Positions 26,144 to 34,838 of a DNA stretch of 64,000 nucleotides are shown piece after piece. The stretch covers positions 62,001 through 126,000 of the forward strand of contig JACMOC010000072.1 in assembly GCA_014378195.1 (NCBI GenBank), written 5' to 3'. Position numbers and translations under genes: made by a program. The notes under the pieces are model-generated. The model saw nothing but the letters and a program-made list of their open reading frames with translations. It ran no database searches and was not told the DNA's origin. This DNA comes from Oligoflexus sp. (GTDB lineage Bacteria > Bdellovibrionota_B > Oligoflexia > Oligoflexales > Oligoflexaceae). Within the stretch, counting starts at the first letter, position 1; each line of letters begins with the position of its first letter.

Positions 26144-28510
26144 GTGAGAAAAGATATCAACAAATGGCTGGTAAATCCCGCCGCCAATCCCCATCTGACC
26201 GTTGCAACGGCAATGGTGTGGATTGGTGTGTTGATCACGGTCTATTGGCTTGTGCCCATACGAAAACTGGAAAGTGATGTCATTTCCCCCGTGCTTTTCA
26301 AGGCACGCGAGCTCTTGCATGAAGCTCCGGCCCTAAACTCGAATATCAAAGTTTTCGCTCTCGACGACACGACGGTCAATCAAATCAAAAGATCCGAGCT
26401 TACCCTCACGCAATGGGCCACGCTTTTTGAAAGCCTCGATTCCAAACACCCTAAAGCCATTATCATCGATGGTCTCTTCTCCATTGCCGACCCGAGTAAA
26501 GAACCCGGTGGTGCTCAGGCGGTCCATCGTATTCAGGCGATTCAAACGCCCCTCATCACGGGGGCCTATACCTCTCCGGTGTCTATTTTCGGGCGCGACT
26601 CATTGCCTCTGGCGGGGCCTCAATACCTCCTCGATAACTATCTCGATAGCAGTATGCCGGGACGGGAAAACAAGGCCGAGGCCCTTCGTCATATTCAAAT
26701 CGCGGATTTTCAAAGCGCGGTTGTCTACGGTGCGAACATCTCGCTTTGGAAGCAGCTTTATAGACCCGGTCACGTACTGTACGGGGACGATCAGGGCAAT
26801 TACATGCCCATGCTTCGTCTAAAGGATGGGAAAACGCTGCCGCACATAATGCTGATGCCATTTGGTGATTCGATCTTTATGAATGACGGGCTGAAGGTTA
26901 ATGGAAGCCTCATTCGAACCGCGCGCGATGGACGGGCGCCGATTAATTTTGGACCGAGGCGCTCCTATGACGAGGCCATTGCTCCGCTCATTCAGATTCT
27001 GGACGAACGCTGGCGTTCCCAGGCACTCGCAAAGATAGGGATGGACGACTACATCTATCTAGTTCCCATGTTTTTTACCGGCAACACTGACTTTAAGCCG
27101 AGTCCTATCGGTCTGATTCCCGGCGCTTATTCCCACCTTGCAGTATTAAACAGTATCCTGCAAAAATCGGGGCTCTACTTTGTCGAGATCGATCCCGTTC
27201 TCATTATCGCGTTCGCGGCGCTACTCTCAGGTTTCGGGTGGTGGATGACACCTGCCAGCCTTATACTGACACTTTTATTTACAACAACGCTCTGGGCCTT
27301 AACGTGTGTTTGCGCGTTTGTTTATGAAGGGGCTCTGCTGCCCTTTTTGCTCCCTGAAATGTCTCTGCTCGGGATCGGGGTGAGTCTGCTCCTGCAAAGA
27401 ATCCACATCACGGATCGAAAATCGCGCATCATCCGTCACGCCCTCGAGGGGGTCGTTAATCCGGCCTCTCTGAAGGTTCTGCAAAAAAATCCGGAGAAGC
27501 TTTCGCTCGAAGCAAAAGAGCGAGTGATCACTGTGATGTTTATCGATATCGTTGGATTCTCGCTCGTCATCGAAAGTCAGCTTCCACGCATCGCGTTTGC
27601 TGAATTACAGAGTGTTATTGAGGATATGAGCCAGATCGTGCTGAAGCACGGAGGGGTTGTAAACAAAACGCTCGGTGATGGCCTTCTCTGTTTTTTCGGC
27701 TATTCTCTCGCTGACAACAAGGAAACGGGGCATCACGCGGAGGAAGCCTTCGCAGCTGCCTTAGAGATCCAGCAGAAAAATCTACCGCGCATCCTCTCAT
27801 CCCTGGAATCCAGTAGTCCTATTTTCCCGCTTCGTATCGGCGTAAACACGGCCGCCGTGTTCATGGGCAACCTTGGATCGGGTGAACGGCTTGATATCAC
27901 CGTTATCGGGAACGGCGTAAACTTAGCCAAACGTCTGGAAAATGCCTGTAAAGCACATGCGATTTTGATCGGGCCAACGACCCATGAATTGATTCGCGGC
28001 AAATCTTCAGGCGCGGTTTTCACACGCCGTGAGATCGAAATCAAACATCGCAAACAATTCGTAGAAGCCTGGGAGTACGATCCTATGCATGGTAGGCCGG
28101 AGATCCGATCGCAGACCAACGATATTTATGCGGCCAGCACTCATAGGAACCGGCATGATCAGGGAGGTGCCGTTGTCGACGACCATCTCATCGCGATCAT
28201 GGAGCAGGGTACGGGACGACTGACTCAGTTTTCAGCCCAGGGTTTTACCTTTCGCCTTTCTACTCTCATCGCGCGCGGTACGGTCATCGCCCTTCAACTT
28301 GATACACCGGATGGAAGTTTGCATAGACAGCTCATAAAGCAAGGTTTACAAAAGATTCGAGTCGAAGTGCGCTGGGTCCATACGGATGGCGCAGACTATT
28401 TGCACGGTGTGCGGCTTTTGTACCTTGATTCTCATCAATCCGAATCGCTCATGGATCTCTTATGTCAATTCGGCCCAAAACAAGAGCTCTCCAAATTCAC
28501 AGCTTCCTAA
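26144..28510 (+). CDS. CHASE2-domain adenylate cyclase with PilZ-like C-terminus
   Basis: 788 aa sensor cyclase. TM1 is at about residues 19-38; an extracytoplasmic CHASE2 sensor domain follows (to about 340), then three TM segments (350-420), then a class III nucleotide cyclase domain (455-640). Metal-binding Asp residues are in MFIDIVGF and in LGDG; Lys in VNKTLGDG and Asp in LDITVIG fit ATP specificity; GVNLAKRLE provides the Asn and Arg of the active site. The last 100 residues look like a PilZ domain with a weak xSxxG core (FSAQG), so c-di-GMP binding is doubtful. The GTG start is chosen because the frame begins there. It overlaps the next gene by 49 bases. Confidence 0.85.
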   Translation: MRKDINKWLVNPAANPHLTVATAMVWIGVLITVYWLVPIRKLESDVISPVLFKARELLHEAPALNSNIKVFALDDTTVNQIKRSELTLTQWATLFESLDSKHPKAIIIDGLFSIADPSKEPGGAQAVHRIQAIQTPLITGAYTSPVSIFGRDSLPLAGPQYLLDNYLDSSMPGRENKAEALRHIQIADFQSAVVYGANISLWKQLYRPGHVLYGDDQGNYMPMLRLKDGKTLPHIMLMPFGDSIFMNDGLKVNGSLIRTARDGRAPINFGPRRSYDEAIAPLIQILDERWRSQALAKIGMDDYIYLVPMFFTGNTDFKPSPIGLIPGAYSHLAVLNSILQKSGLYFVEIDPVLIIAFAALLSGFGWWMTPASLILTLLFTTTLWALTCVCAFVYEGALLPFLLPEMSLLGIGVSLLLQRIHITDRKSRIIRHALEGVVNPASLKVLQKNPEKLSLEAKERVITVMFIDIVGFSLVIESQLPRIAFAELQSVIEDMSQIVLKHGGVVNKTLGDGLLCFFGYSLADNKETGHHAEEAFAAALEIQQKNLPRILSSLESSSPIFPLRIGVNTAAVFMGNLGSGERLDITVIGNGVNLAKRLENACKAHAILIGPTTHELIRGKSSGAVFTRREIEIKHRKQFVEAWEYDPMHGRPEIRSQTNDIYAASTHRNRHDQGGAVVDDHLIAIMEQGTGRLTQFSAQGFTFRLSTLIARGTVIALQLDTPDGSLHRQLIKQGLQKIRVEVRWVHTDGADYLHGVRLLYLDSHQSESLMDLLCQFGPKQELSKFTAS

Positions 28511-29781
28511 AGCTCCTTGTATTTTCACACTGTTTTTCCGCCACAGTCGCGGCCTGCCCTGGTCTTCTTTTAGGGCAACATCTCCCTTTCAACGATCGAA
28601 AGCTCATCACACGCGATCATCTTGCTCTCTACAATCGTGATACCAACGGATGGCATCCGATGCCGCTCGAGGTGGATCCGCTTGATCCTGAAGGCAATCT
28701 GATGTTCCCTAAGGATACTAAATGGGCGAAAGAAGGACTTACGCCCTCAGACCGCTTGAGTTTTCCTATCGATCGGTTTGCCCAGCGATTTGATCCCAAG
28801 GCTCCTCATCCGGATCTTCCCTGCGGAGCGAAGGACGTGATAGAGCTCACTTATCAAGGGCGGTACGCCTATCTACTCGATTGCGAGCAGGATAAGCAGA
28901 TTCTCGAGCCTAGACCCGTGTCTTACGATGTTTCCAAACGTACCGTCCGAACCAACGACTATCTCTATCGCTACACGGAATCGAACCACCTGGTTTTTGA
29001 ATCGATCCAAGTCGCGAGCAGAGGCGGCAAGGGAATGATCTCGGTCGCCAAAGATTCCGATTTGATGATCATCGGTGACGTGAAGAATTTTTTTACTCTT
29101 TACTTCGATTCCTCTGACATCGATGCCGAGATTATCCATAAACGCCAGGGCACTATGGGCCTTATGGGCGGCATGGAGTTTTTCCTGCGCATCCTTGCCT
29201 TTCGCATCGACATGGAGCTTTTGCCCGAAGTTAATTTTTTCGAAGATTCGCTTTTTATGCCGATGAGTATGACGCTGCCGGTGAATGCCAAAAAGTATTT
29301 GAGGCGGGGAAGCGGGATCTATTATTCCTGGGCACCCGAAAAAGATGTGGTATGGGATTGGAATGCCAGCCGTCTCGAAGATCTCGATTTTGCCCAGCTT
29401 GATCCCGACGGCAAAGGTCCGTTGACCAAACCGTCTTCACGCTTTTGTGAATCGCGGTTTTGCCTTTACACCATAGTCGGCAAAGCCAAGGATCGTCCCT
29501 TTGTAATGAACTTCAAGATCGCCCGTAAAGCGGCCGATCTTGGCTTTTTCCCGCAGCTGATTTTGGACGTTCCAGCCGTCGAGAAAAAGCTCGGTCATAA
29601 GCTCGGGCGTTATAGTCCGGAGGGCCGCATAGCTATTTATTTTGAAACGGCACGTCTCCCCAAAGGCACCCATACCTGGGACTTTTGGATCTATTTCCCT
29701 GATAAAAACGCCGACGAACAATGTACCTTTCGTATTAAGAGGGAAAACATCAGTCATCTCCTCCCGAGGCCCAAACCATGA
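28462..29781 (+). CDS. Exported hypothetical protein
   Basis: 439 aa, family not recognised. A hydrophobic signal segment at about residues 15-32 ends near ATVAAC and could be a lipoprotein or Sec signal. The mature protein is rich in Asp, aromatic and basic residues and has paired Cys (CGAKD, CEQD, RFCESRFC). It begins inside the cyclase gene and overlaps the following small membrane protein by 4 bases, so the three genes are co-expressed. It may be a periplasmic effector or ligand-side partner of the CHASE2 sensor. Confidence 0.65.
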   Translation: MSIRPKTRALQIHSFLKLLVFSHCFSATVAACPGLLLGQHLPFNDRKLITRDHLALYNRDTNGWHPMPLEVDPLDPEGNLMFPKDTKWAKEGLTPSDRLSFPIDRFAQRFDPKAPHPDLPCGAKDVIELTYQGRYAYLLDCEQDKQILEPRPVSYDVSKRTVRTNDYLYRYTESNHLVFESIQVASRGGKGMISVAKDSDLMIIGDVKNFFTLYFDSSDIDAEIIHKRQGTMGLMGGMEFFLRILAFRIDMELLPEVNFFEDSLFMPMSMTLPVNAKKYLRRGSGIYYSWAPEKDVVWDWNASRLEDLDFAQLDPDGKGPLTKPSSRFCESRFCLYTIVGKAKDRPFVMNFKIARKAADLGFFPQLILDVPAVEKKLGHKLGRYSPEGRIAIYFETARLPKGTHTWDFWIYFPDKNADEQCTFRIKRENISHLLPRPKP

Positions 29782-30023
29782 GATTTGTTCCTGCGATTCT
29801 TTATCATCTTATTCCCGTGATACCGCTCGTCATGGGCTACAACTACATCACGGTGGGAGCGGTCCTGCTCGTAATTTTAGCCTACGTAAAGGTGCAAAAA
29901 CTTCGGATCAGTGACGTTGAATTCGAAAAAAAGACAGGCACACACGATCCTGGCCTGAGGAAAACAATGCGTTTCTGGGAACGTCTGACGTTTTTGAAAC
30001 CGCTGCCGGACGATGGTCGCTAA
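29778..30023 (+). CDS. Small two-TM membrane protein
   Basis: 81 aa. One or two hydrophobic segments (residues 5-38) then a basic cytoplasmic tail (KKTGTHDPGLRKTM). ATGA overlap with the preceding gene. No family recognised. A bidirectional terminator follows it. Confidence 0.6.
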   Translation: MRFVPAILYHLIPVIPLVMGYNYITVGAVLLVILAYVKVQKLRISDVEFEKKTGTHDPGLRKTMRFWERLTFLKPLPDDGR

Positions 30024-30043
30024 AACGCACATAAATAAAAAGA

Positions 30044-30071
30044 GCCGATAGCCCGTTTAAGGACTATCGGC
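30044..30071. terminator. Bidirectional terminator between small membrane gene and sodB
   Basis: Perfect 8-bp stem GCCGATAG / CTATCGGC with a 12-base loop. A T-rich tract follows on the minus strand (TCTTTTTATTTA), serving sodB; the plus side has only ATTTT. Confidence 0.7.
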
Positions 30072-30109
30072 ATTTTGCAGGCTCTAAAGAGGGCTTGCGC
30101 GGGCTTAAC

Positions 30110-30688
30110 TTAACCGAGTTGTTGCTGAACGAAATCCCAGTTCACGAGATTCCAGAAGCTTTCAACATATTTAGGGCGCGCGTTGCGATAATCGATGTAG
30201 TAGGCATGTTCCCATACATCACATGTCATCACTGGTTTCAAACCGCTCGTCATCGGGTTGCCGGCATTGCCGGTTTTTTCGATCGCGAGTGAGCCGTCTG
30301 GTTTTTTGACCAACCAAGCCCAGCCTGAACCAAATTGAGTTTTAGCGGCTTCGCTAAACTGCTCTTTGAAGTTCTCGAATGAACCAAAGTTCTTCGTGAT
30401 CGCTTCGCCGATTTTACCTGTAGGTGCGCCGCCGCCTTTTGGCTTCATGCAGTACCAGTAGAATGTGTGGTTCCAGACTTGAGCGGCGTTGTTAAACACT
30501 CCGCCTTCAGTCGTTTTCACCAATTCTTCGAGACTTTTGCTCTCGTTCGGTGTGCCAGCAACAAGTTTGTTGAGGTTATCGACGTACGCTTGGTGATGCT
30601 TACCGTAATGGTACTCAAGTGTTTCCGCGGAAATGTGCGGAGCCAAAGCATCTTTTGCATAGGGAAGTTCAGGGAGTTTAAAGGCCAT
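30110..30688 (-). CDS. sodB: Superoxide dismutase, Fe type
   Basis: 192 aa cytoplasmic Fe/Mn-family SOD that dismutates superoxide. Metal ligands are His27, His74, Asp157 and His161 (DVWEHAYY). Gln70 in AAQVWNHTFYW favours the iron form. Length is standard. ATG 30688 has GAAGGAGA upstream; the frame is open further but the N-terminus MAFKLPELPY is the usual one. A good promoter lies at 30720-30748 and a terminator at 30044-30071, so it is probably monocistronic. Confidence 0.96.
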   Translation of the reverse strand: MAFKLPELPYAKDALAPHISAETLEYHYGKHHQAYVDNLNKLVAGTPNESKSLEELVKTTEGGVFNNAAQVWNHTFYWYCMKPKGGGAPTGKIGEAITKNFGSFENFKEQFSEAAKTQFGSGWAWLVKKPDGSLAIEKTGNAGNPMTSGLKPVMTCDVWEHAYYIDYRNARPKYVESFWNLVNWDFVQQQLG

Positions 30689-30719
30689 ATCAATTCTCCT
30701 TCTAAGGCAAGACACCCCT

Positions 30720-30748
30720 ACTATAGACAGGGCATTCCTTAGGAACAA
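30720..30748 (-). promoter_or_regulatory. Sigma-70-type promoter of sodB
   Basis: On the minus strand, TTGTTC, a 17-base spacer and TATAGT, located 32 bases upstream of the sodB ATG. Five of six matches in the -10 and correct spacing. Confidence 0.6.
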
Positions 30749-30807
30749 GAGTTTTGACCTCACCCTCTTTGGCTCGGTCTGGATTAGAGCGCTTGATAGC
30801 AAGGGTT

Positions 30808-31461
30808 TTACATCAGAAAATCATTAACTATCGAATGTGCGAGGCTATCCGAAGCGGCTCTAAAACGCGCCTGAAGTGCCTCTTCGTACTGCAAGTAGGC
30901 GCTGGCAACGGGTGTTACGCTTTCGCCACGGTTACTTTTGAAGGTGATGCCTGTGGCATAATCGCGATTGAACAACAATGCACGTGACTTTAGGTCATAA
31001 ACATTTACGTGCACGTTCATCGTAATGCCTTCGTCGGTCGTATAGTTGCCGGCTCGACGGAGATTGCGATACTGGTCAGGCGTAGCTTTGTCGGCGGTGG
31101 ATTCAGGGGGGTCTTTGCTATTGGCATCCGTAGGTGTCGACGTCCCCACAGGGCTAACTTTAGCTTTGGTGATGCTGACGACCATTAGGGCATCGGCTTC
31201 GCTTTGATTGGTAAGCGTCACGCGTCCGTTCCGTATGACTTCGCGTTGCATCGACGACCACAGGAGCTCGTGGGGAATAACGTCCCGGCTGTTATCCCAG
31301 ACGGCTTCTACAGCCAGAGTCTGAATGCCAAGAGGGCTACGTATCGCTGTATTCGTAAAACGGTAGGCGCAGCCCGTGGTGAGGACAAGGATAGGCAAAA
31401 CGTATCCAATGCCAAGCCTACGTGCATGAGTTAAAATCGACATAGACATGAGCTTGACCAT
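30808..31461 (-). CDS. LptE-like LPS-assembly lipoprotein
   Basis: 217 aa lipoprotein. The signal peptide ends TTGC, and the mature N-terminus AYRFTN followed by a strand GIQTLAVEAVWDNS and a helix (HELLWSSMQREVIRNGR) fits LptE, which plugs the LptD barrel that places LPS in the outer membrane. A Pro/Thr/Asp-rich insertion sits near residues 110-140. AGGGAAAG lies just before the ATG. The gene is 119 bases upstream of sodB and divergent (27 bases) from a hypothetical gene. LptE sequences are poorly conserved, so the call is moderate. Confidence 0.6.
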   Translation of the reverse strand: MVKLMSMSILTHARRLGIGYVLPILVLTTGCAYRFTNTAIRSPLGIQTLAVEAVWDNSRDVIPHELLWSSMQREVIRNGRVTLTNQSEADALMVVSITKAKVSPVGTSTPTDANSKDPPESTADKATPDQYRNLRRAGNYTTDEGITMNVHVNVYDLKSRALLFNRDYATGITFKSNRGESVTPVASAYLQYEEALQARFRAASDSLAHSIVNDFLM

Positions 31462-31488
31462 CTTTCCCTAGTATTGAGGACCTTCACC

Positions 31489-32007
31489 ATGCTGCATCAG
31501 GATAACCGTTCCCAGCGGCCGGTGATCGGTAGTTTAACCAGTGCAAACGCAGAGTTCAATCACTGGCTTAAACAGAACCAACATACGCAACTCCCCGATG
31601 CTTCAGGGCAAATCTGGACGCTTAAGGGTCAGGTGCAAATTTTCCCCGACCCAGTCAACCTTCATGCCGCTGTGCATCGCCTCAGCTTTGAGCTCAAAAC
31701 AGAAATAAGTCGGCAGATTTTGCTCAAACGGGGAGTCCTTGATGCGTCAAAGGATCAGAGGCTGCTGAGCTTGCTGGATGATAGCATCATCACCGTCCTT
31801 TACCAACGCGCTCCTTTTGAAACGGATAGCGCTGATAAAATCCGGACCCAAGCTGCGGAGGATCTTATTAAAATCCGCAACGCGATGAAATCCGTTGATC
31901 TCGGGAAGCTCTATCGAGCCACTATGGGCCGCTGGGTTGATAAGCAATTCCATATGACTTATCCCCCTCTAAGTTCCTATCAGATCAAGATAGATCTTGC
32001 GGTCTAA
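31489..32007 (+). CDS. Hypothetical cytoplasmic protein
   Basis: 172 aa, family not recognised. No signal or TM segment; alpha-helical in the middle (HRLSFELKTEISRQILLKRG) and ending WVDKQFHMTYPP. GAGGA stands 9 bases before ATG 31489; a TTG at 31474 would place the start on the ribosome binding site. It lies 78 bases upstream of the STAS-like gene, so the two may be co-expressed. Confidence 0.55.
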   Translation: MLHQDNRSQRPVIGSLTSANAEFNHWLKQNQHTQLPDASGQIWTLKGQVQIFPDPVNLHAAVHRLSFELKTEISRQILLKRGVLDASKDQRLLSLLDDSIITVLYQRAPFETDSADKIRTQAAEDLIKIRNAMKSVDLGKLYRATMGRWVDKQFHMTYPPLSSYQIKIDLAV

Positions 32008-32085
32008 TAGGCATTTTACTATATTTTTCAGGTTTTTTTGCGAAAAAGCCGGTTTCTGATTGCCTTGCTAAAGAGAGATCCAAAT

Positions 32086-32550
32086 ATGGACTTCGTCCCC
32101 GAAATAGTAGATGGTGCGGTCATTCTGAATGCCGTCGATATTTGCACAGTCGGCAACGATTGTCGGCAATGTACCGAGCTATCAGTGGGCATACATAATT
32201 GGCTCGTGGCTCATCAGCTTCGTTATCTCGTCCTCGATTTTCGGGACGAAAAATACGTGTGCTTGACGATACTTACTGAGTTGCTCCAGCTTCGAAAACG
32301 AATGCGATTTCCTTTTCTTTTTTGCGGCATGATGGAAGGCCCTCGCAAATTTCTTTTATCTTATGCTTATAACGAATATCCTTTCTTTCTTGTGCCCGAA
32401 GATGCAGTCGCTTACTTAAAGGCAAAAGAACCGCAGGCACTGACATCGGATCTCAGTTCCATCAAAATGGGCGAGCCGATACCATGTACGCGTTCTCGTA
32501 GCTATCGTACGGAAGAAGTTGATGTGGAAGTGGAAGAGCCGGAATCGTAA
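32086..32550 (+). CDS. STAS-like protein (anti-anti-sigma factor-like)
   Basis: 154 aa. The N-terminal 115 residues follow the STAS alpha/beta pattern: VDGAVILNAVDICTVG, then HQLRYLVLDFRDEKYVCLT and a helix, then FPFLFCGMMEG and a final helix. Conventional phospho-acceptor Ser is not evident (the position after LDF has RDEKYVC), so phosphorylation-based regulation is uncertain. The acidic tail (EVDVEVEEPES) is unusual. The ATG 32086 has AAAGAGAG upstream. A strong terminator follows. Confidence 0.5.
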   Translation: MDFVPEIVDGAVILNAVDICTVGNDCRQCTELSVGIHNWLVAHQLRYLVLDFRDEKYVCLTILTELLQLRKRMRFPFLFCGMMEGPRKFLLSYAYNEYPFFLVPEDAVAYLKAKEPQALTSDLSSIKMGEPIPCTRSRSYRTEEVDVEVEEPES

Positions 32551-32571
32551 CTTCGAATGTTTTCATTCCAC

Positions 32572-32617
32572 ATAAAATAAAAGATCAAGGATTTCATGCC
32601 TTGGTCTTTTATTTTAT
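32572..32617. terminator. Strong bidirectional terminator
   Basis: 19-bp near-perfect inverted repeat (32572-32590 with 32599-32617, one G-T pair) around an 8-base loop. The G/C core is CAAGG/CCTTGG, flanked by A-rich and T-rich arms on both sides, so it can end both the STAS-like gene and the trypsin-LRR gene. Confidence 0.85.
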
Positions 32618-32692
32618 AGTGCGTGCGGTGGGCGCCTCGATCGTATCAATGTGAATTAAAATTCGCACACAATGGAAGCCGGACAGGTTTTG

Positions 32693-32944
32693 TTAGTAAT
32701 AGGGTTGTTGCGGACCGTTATTTTGAAGATTCGGCAAGGCAAATAGAGCGTCGAAATTCGTTATTTTGCCGCCCACGACATTCATCTCTTTGAGTGTCTT
32801 CAATGCAGAGAGCACATCGACATTCGTGAGATTTTCATTGAGGGCAATTGTAAGAAGCTGAACAGCGGGAAGCGTACGGAGGGGCGTAACATCGGTTGAT
32901 TTTGAGACGTTGATGGTGAGATCGGTAAGACTTGTTAGGGCTCT
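32693..32944 (-). pseudogene. C-terminal leucine-rich-repeat fragment after in-frame TGA
   Basis: Directly after the TGA at 32945-32947 the same frame continues for 83 codons to a TAA at 32693-32695. It reads as LRR: SLTDLTINVS, TLPAVQLLTIALNENL, LKTLKEMNVVGGK, NFDALFALPNLQ. The preceding repeats in the intact part have PWSSLNHLKTL where this has N-stop-RALTSLTDL, so the TGA sits where Trp (TGG) occurs in the neighbouring repeat. No start codon with a Shine-Dalgarno is apparent for it on its own. Confidence 0.7.
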
Positions 32945-34393
32945 TCAGTTTGCTTTGGGTAGGTCGAGAGTATCGGGATTGCTGCTCAGGATCAAGGTTT
33001 TGAGATGGTTGAGGCTTGACCAGGGGAGAGTCGCGAGATCAAGATTATTCGCATTCATGCTCAGATCCAGCGTCTCAAGCTGAGGCAGCTGGGAAAGGAA
33101 GGAAGAATCCAGATGAAGTTCCGTTTGTAAGCCTTTGGCATCGAGTTTATAATTTCGGCCAATCGTCAGGGATTTCAAATTCTTCAGCTGAGCCAACGGC
33201 CTTGTGTCATAGACGCCCGCACCCGTAAGGTTAAGTGATTCGAGATTGGCAAGCTTCGCCACAGGACGCATATCCGTGGGTGATGTCGGATCTAGGAAGT
33301 TGCCGAGCGAAATTGTTTTCATTTGTAGAAGAAGGGCCGCCGTCGCTTCCGGCTCACGGTAAAGATCACGAATCGCGGGACCTGAAAGCTGTTTGATGCT
33401 CGCGAATTTATTAACCAGTTTTGTTACGCTAGTCCACAGGGGATCGGCTGTGTTGTTGTATTTCAAAAGGCCGACCAAGGAATCGCCAAAGTTCGTCGTT
33501 GCGAGACGCGGGCTTTCCATCCGCGCCTTGGGCGGGTTAGCAGTGTCGTCTGCAAGCAGTGCCTCACCGGAGGTCTTTTTCGGCCAATCGAAATAAGTTC
33601 CTGCGAATGTATAGACCGAATATCCATCTTCGCAGCTTTTAAAAGACGAGACGGCGTTTCGTCCAGTTAGATGGTCATCAATCCCCATCACGATTCCAGC
33701 CACATAATATTTGCCTTTGATCGAGACGTCGATGGGGCCACCGGAATCACCATTGCAAATGCCGTGACCATTCTCATCATGGACGACGAGCAGGCTGTTA
33801 AAACGACTATTGTCGACATAGGAATCCACTTTTGATTTGGCTTCCTGCAAAATGCCATTGCAACCGACGACTTCGTCAGGACAAGTCGTCGCCGTCATAC
33901 CATAGCCCATCAACGTGACTTCGGATTGGGGGACAAGGGCATCAGGCGAACGCAGTATTTCGATGGGTTTATAAGGGACCGGGGCTGGGGACTTCAGCTT
34001 AATCCAAGCCCCATCAAAATTGGGGACAGTGTCCGCGGCTACCTGAGGATAGACCTGCACCTCGAGGATCTTGACCCCCTCTGCGTCATCACTCGTCGAA
34101 TCCACATGAAAGACAACCTTGATCTTGTTCACTTTGAAGGCCGCTCGAATACAATGAGCCGCCGTCATAATCAGAGTCGGCGAGACAAGGGTACCCGTAC
34201 AGAAAGACTTAAACTCATCGTCTTCGTTTTTTATGGCCAGAGCCACCGTGCTGTGGCCTAGCTCACTTGCGGCCGTGACGTCTGTACCTTTGATAATTTT
34301 TGCTTCTGACTTCGATTGCGTGGTACGACAACCAGCGGCGTTTATGGACAGGAGCAGACTCAAGATGCCGTAAGCAATGGATTTAAGGCTCAT
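32945..34393 (-). CDS. Trypsin-like serine protease lipoprotein with C-terminal LRRs, cut short by in-frame TGA
   Basis: 482 aa as read to the TGA. The signal peptide ends NAAGC (lipoprotein). A chymotrypsin-fold protease (about residues 30-270) has His in TAAHC, Asp in NFDGAWIKL and Ser in GDSGGP, so the catalytic triad is complete. Leucine-rich repeats follow from about residue 345 (LANLESLNL, LKNLKSLTIGR, LPQLETLDLS, LNHLKTLILS). The repeats continue in frame for 83 codons past the TGA (32693-32944). Start ATG 34393 has AGGA upstream. Expected to be anchored at the outer membrane. The shared architecture with 50714-51693 shows a local gene family. Confidence 0.85.
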   Translation of the reverse strand: MSLKSIAYGILSLLLSINAAGCRTTQSKSEAKIIKGTDVTAASELGHSTVALAIKNEDDEFKSFCTGTLVSPTLIMTAAHCIRAAFKVNKIKVVFHVDSTSDDAEGVKILEVQVYPQVAADTVPNFDGAWIKLKSPAPVPYKPIEILRSPDALVPQSEVTLMGYGMTATTCPDEVVGCNGILQEAKSKVDSYVDNSRFNSLLVVHDENGHGICNGDSGGPIDVSIKGKYYVAGIVMGIDDHLTGRNAVSSFKSCEDGYSVYTFAGTYFDWPKKTSGEALLADDTANPPKARMESPRLATTNFGDSLVGLLKYNNTADPLWTSVTKLVNKFASIKQLSGPAIRDLYREPEATAALLLQMKTISLGNFLDPTSPTDMRPVAKLANLESLNLTGAGVYDTRPLAQLKNLKSLTIGRNYKLDAKGLQTELHLDSSFLSQLPQLETLDLSMNANNLDLATLPWSSLNHLKTLILSSNPDTLDLPKAN

Positions 34394-34838
34394 CTTTATC
34401 CTGAAGTTCAATAGGCAGAATATTTTAAGAATTGTTGGTTACATTAGCATGGACTCCGATAAAATAAAAATCGCCAGCAGGGGCTGGCAGCGTGTGAATT
34501 TTCGACAATTGATGAACAACCACGAATTATGCGCCTAAAGCATTTTTGTTGCCGAATAGAGTGTGTCCGGCGTTTTGTGCGCGGGGTCACTGTTTATAAA
34601 ATCATGGAAACTGCCCGTATAATCGTCCACCCGAAGTTAAAGTTCTGTCCGCGTTGATTGAGGCCATATTGAAGTTCCCTTCGCCAGGGATTGGCTTATT
34701 GAACTGTGCTATGTTTGATACTTCTACCATGCAGTTCTTATGAACAAACCCTTAATGGAATCAAGTATTTAAACTTGTTTTCGAGATACATAGTACAATT
34801 GGCAAATATCCGATAAGTTCAGGACTGAGGATTTTGCA
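34394..34838. other. Long intergenic region between divergent genes
   Basis: 445 bases, visibly AT-rich, between the trypsin-LRR gene and the second CxxCH gene. I find no convincing gene. It should hold promoters for both directions; one plus-strand candidate is listed separately. Confidence 0.5.
34715..34744 (+). promoter_or_regulatory. Possible promoter of the 34839 gene
   Basis: TTGATA, an 18-base spacer and TATGAA, about 95 bases upstream of the ATG at 34839. Spacing is acceptable, the -10 match is only four of six. Confidence 0.3.
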
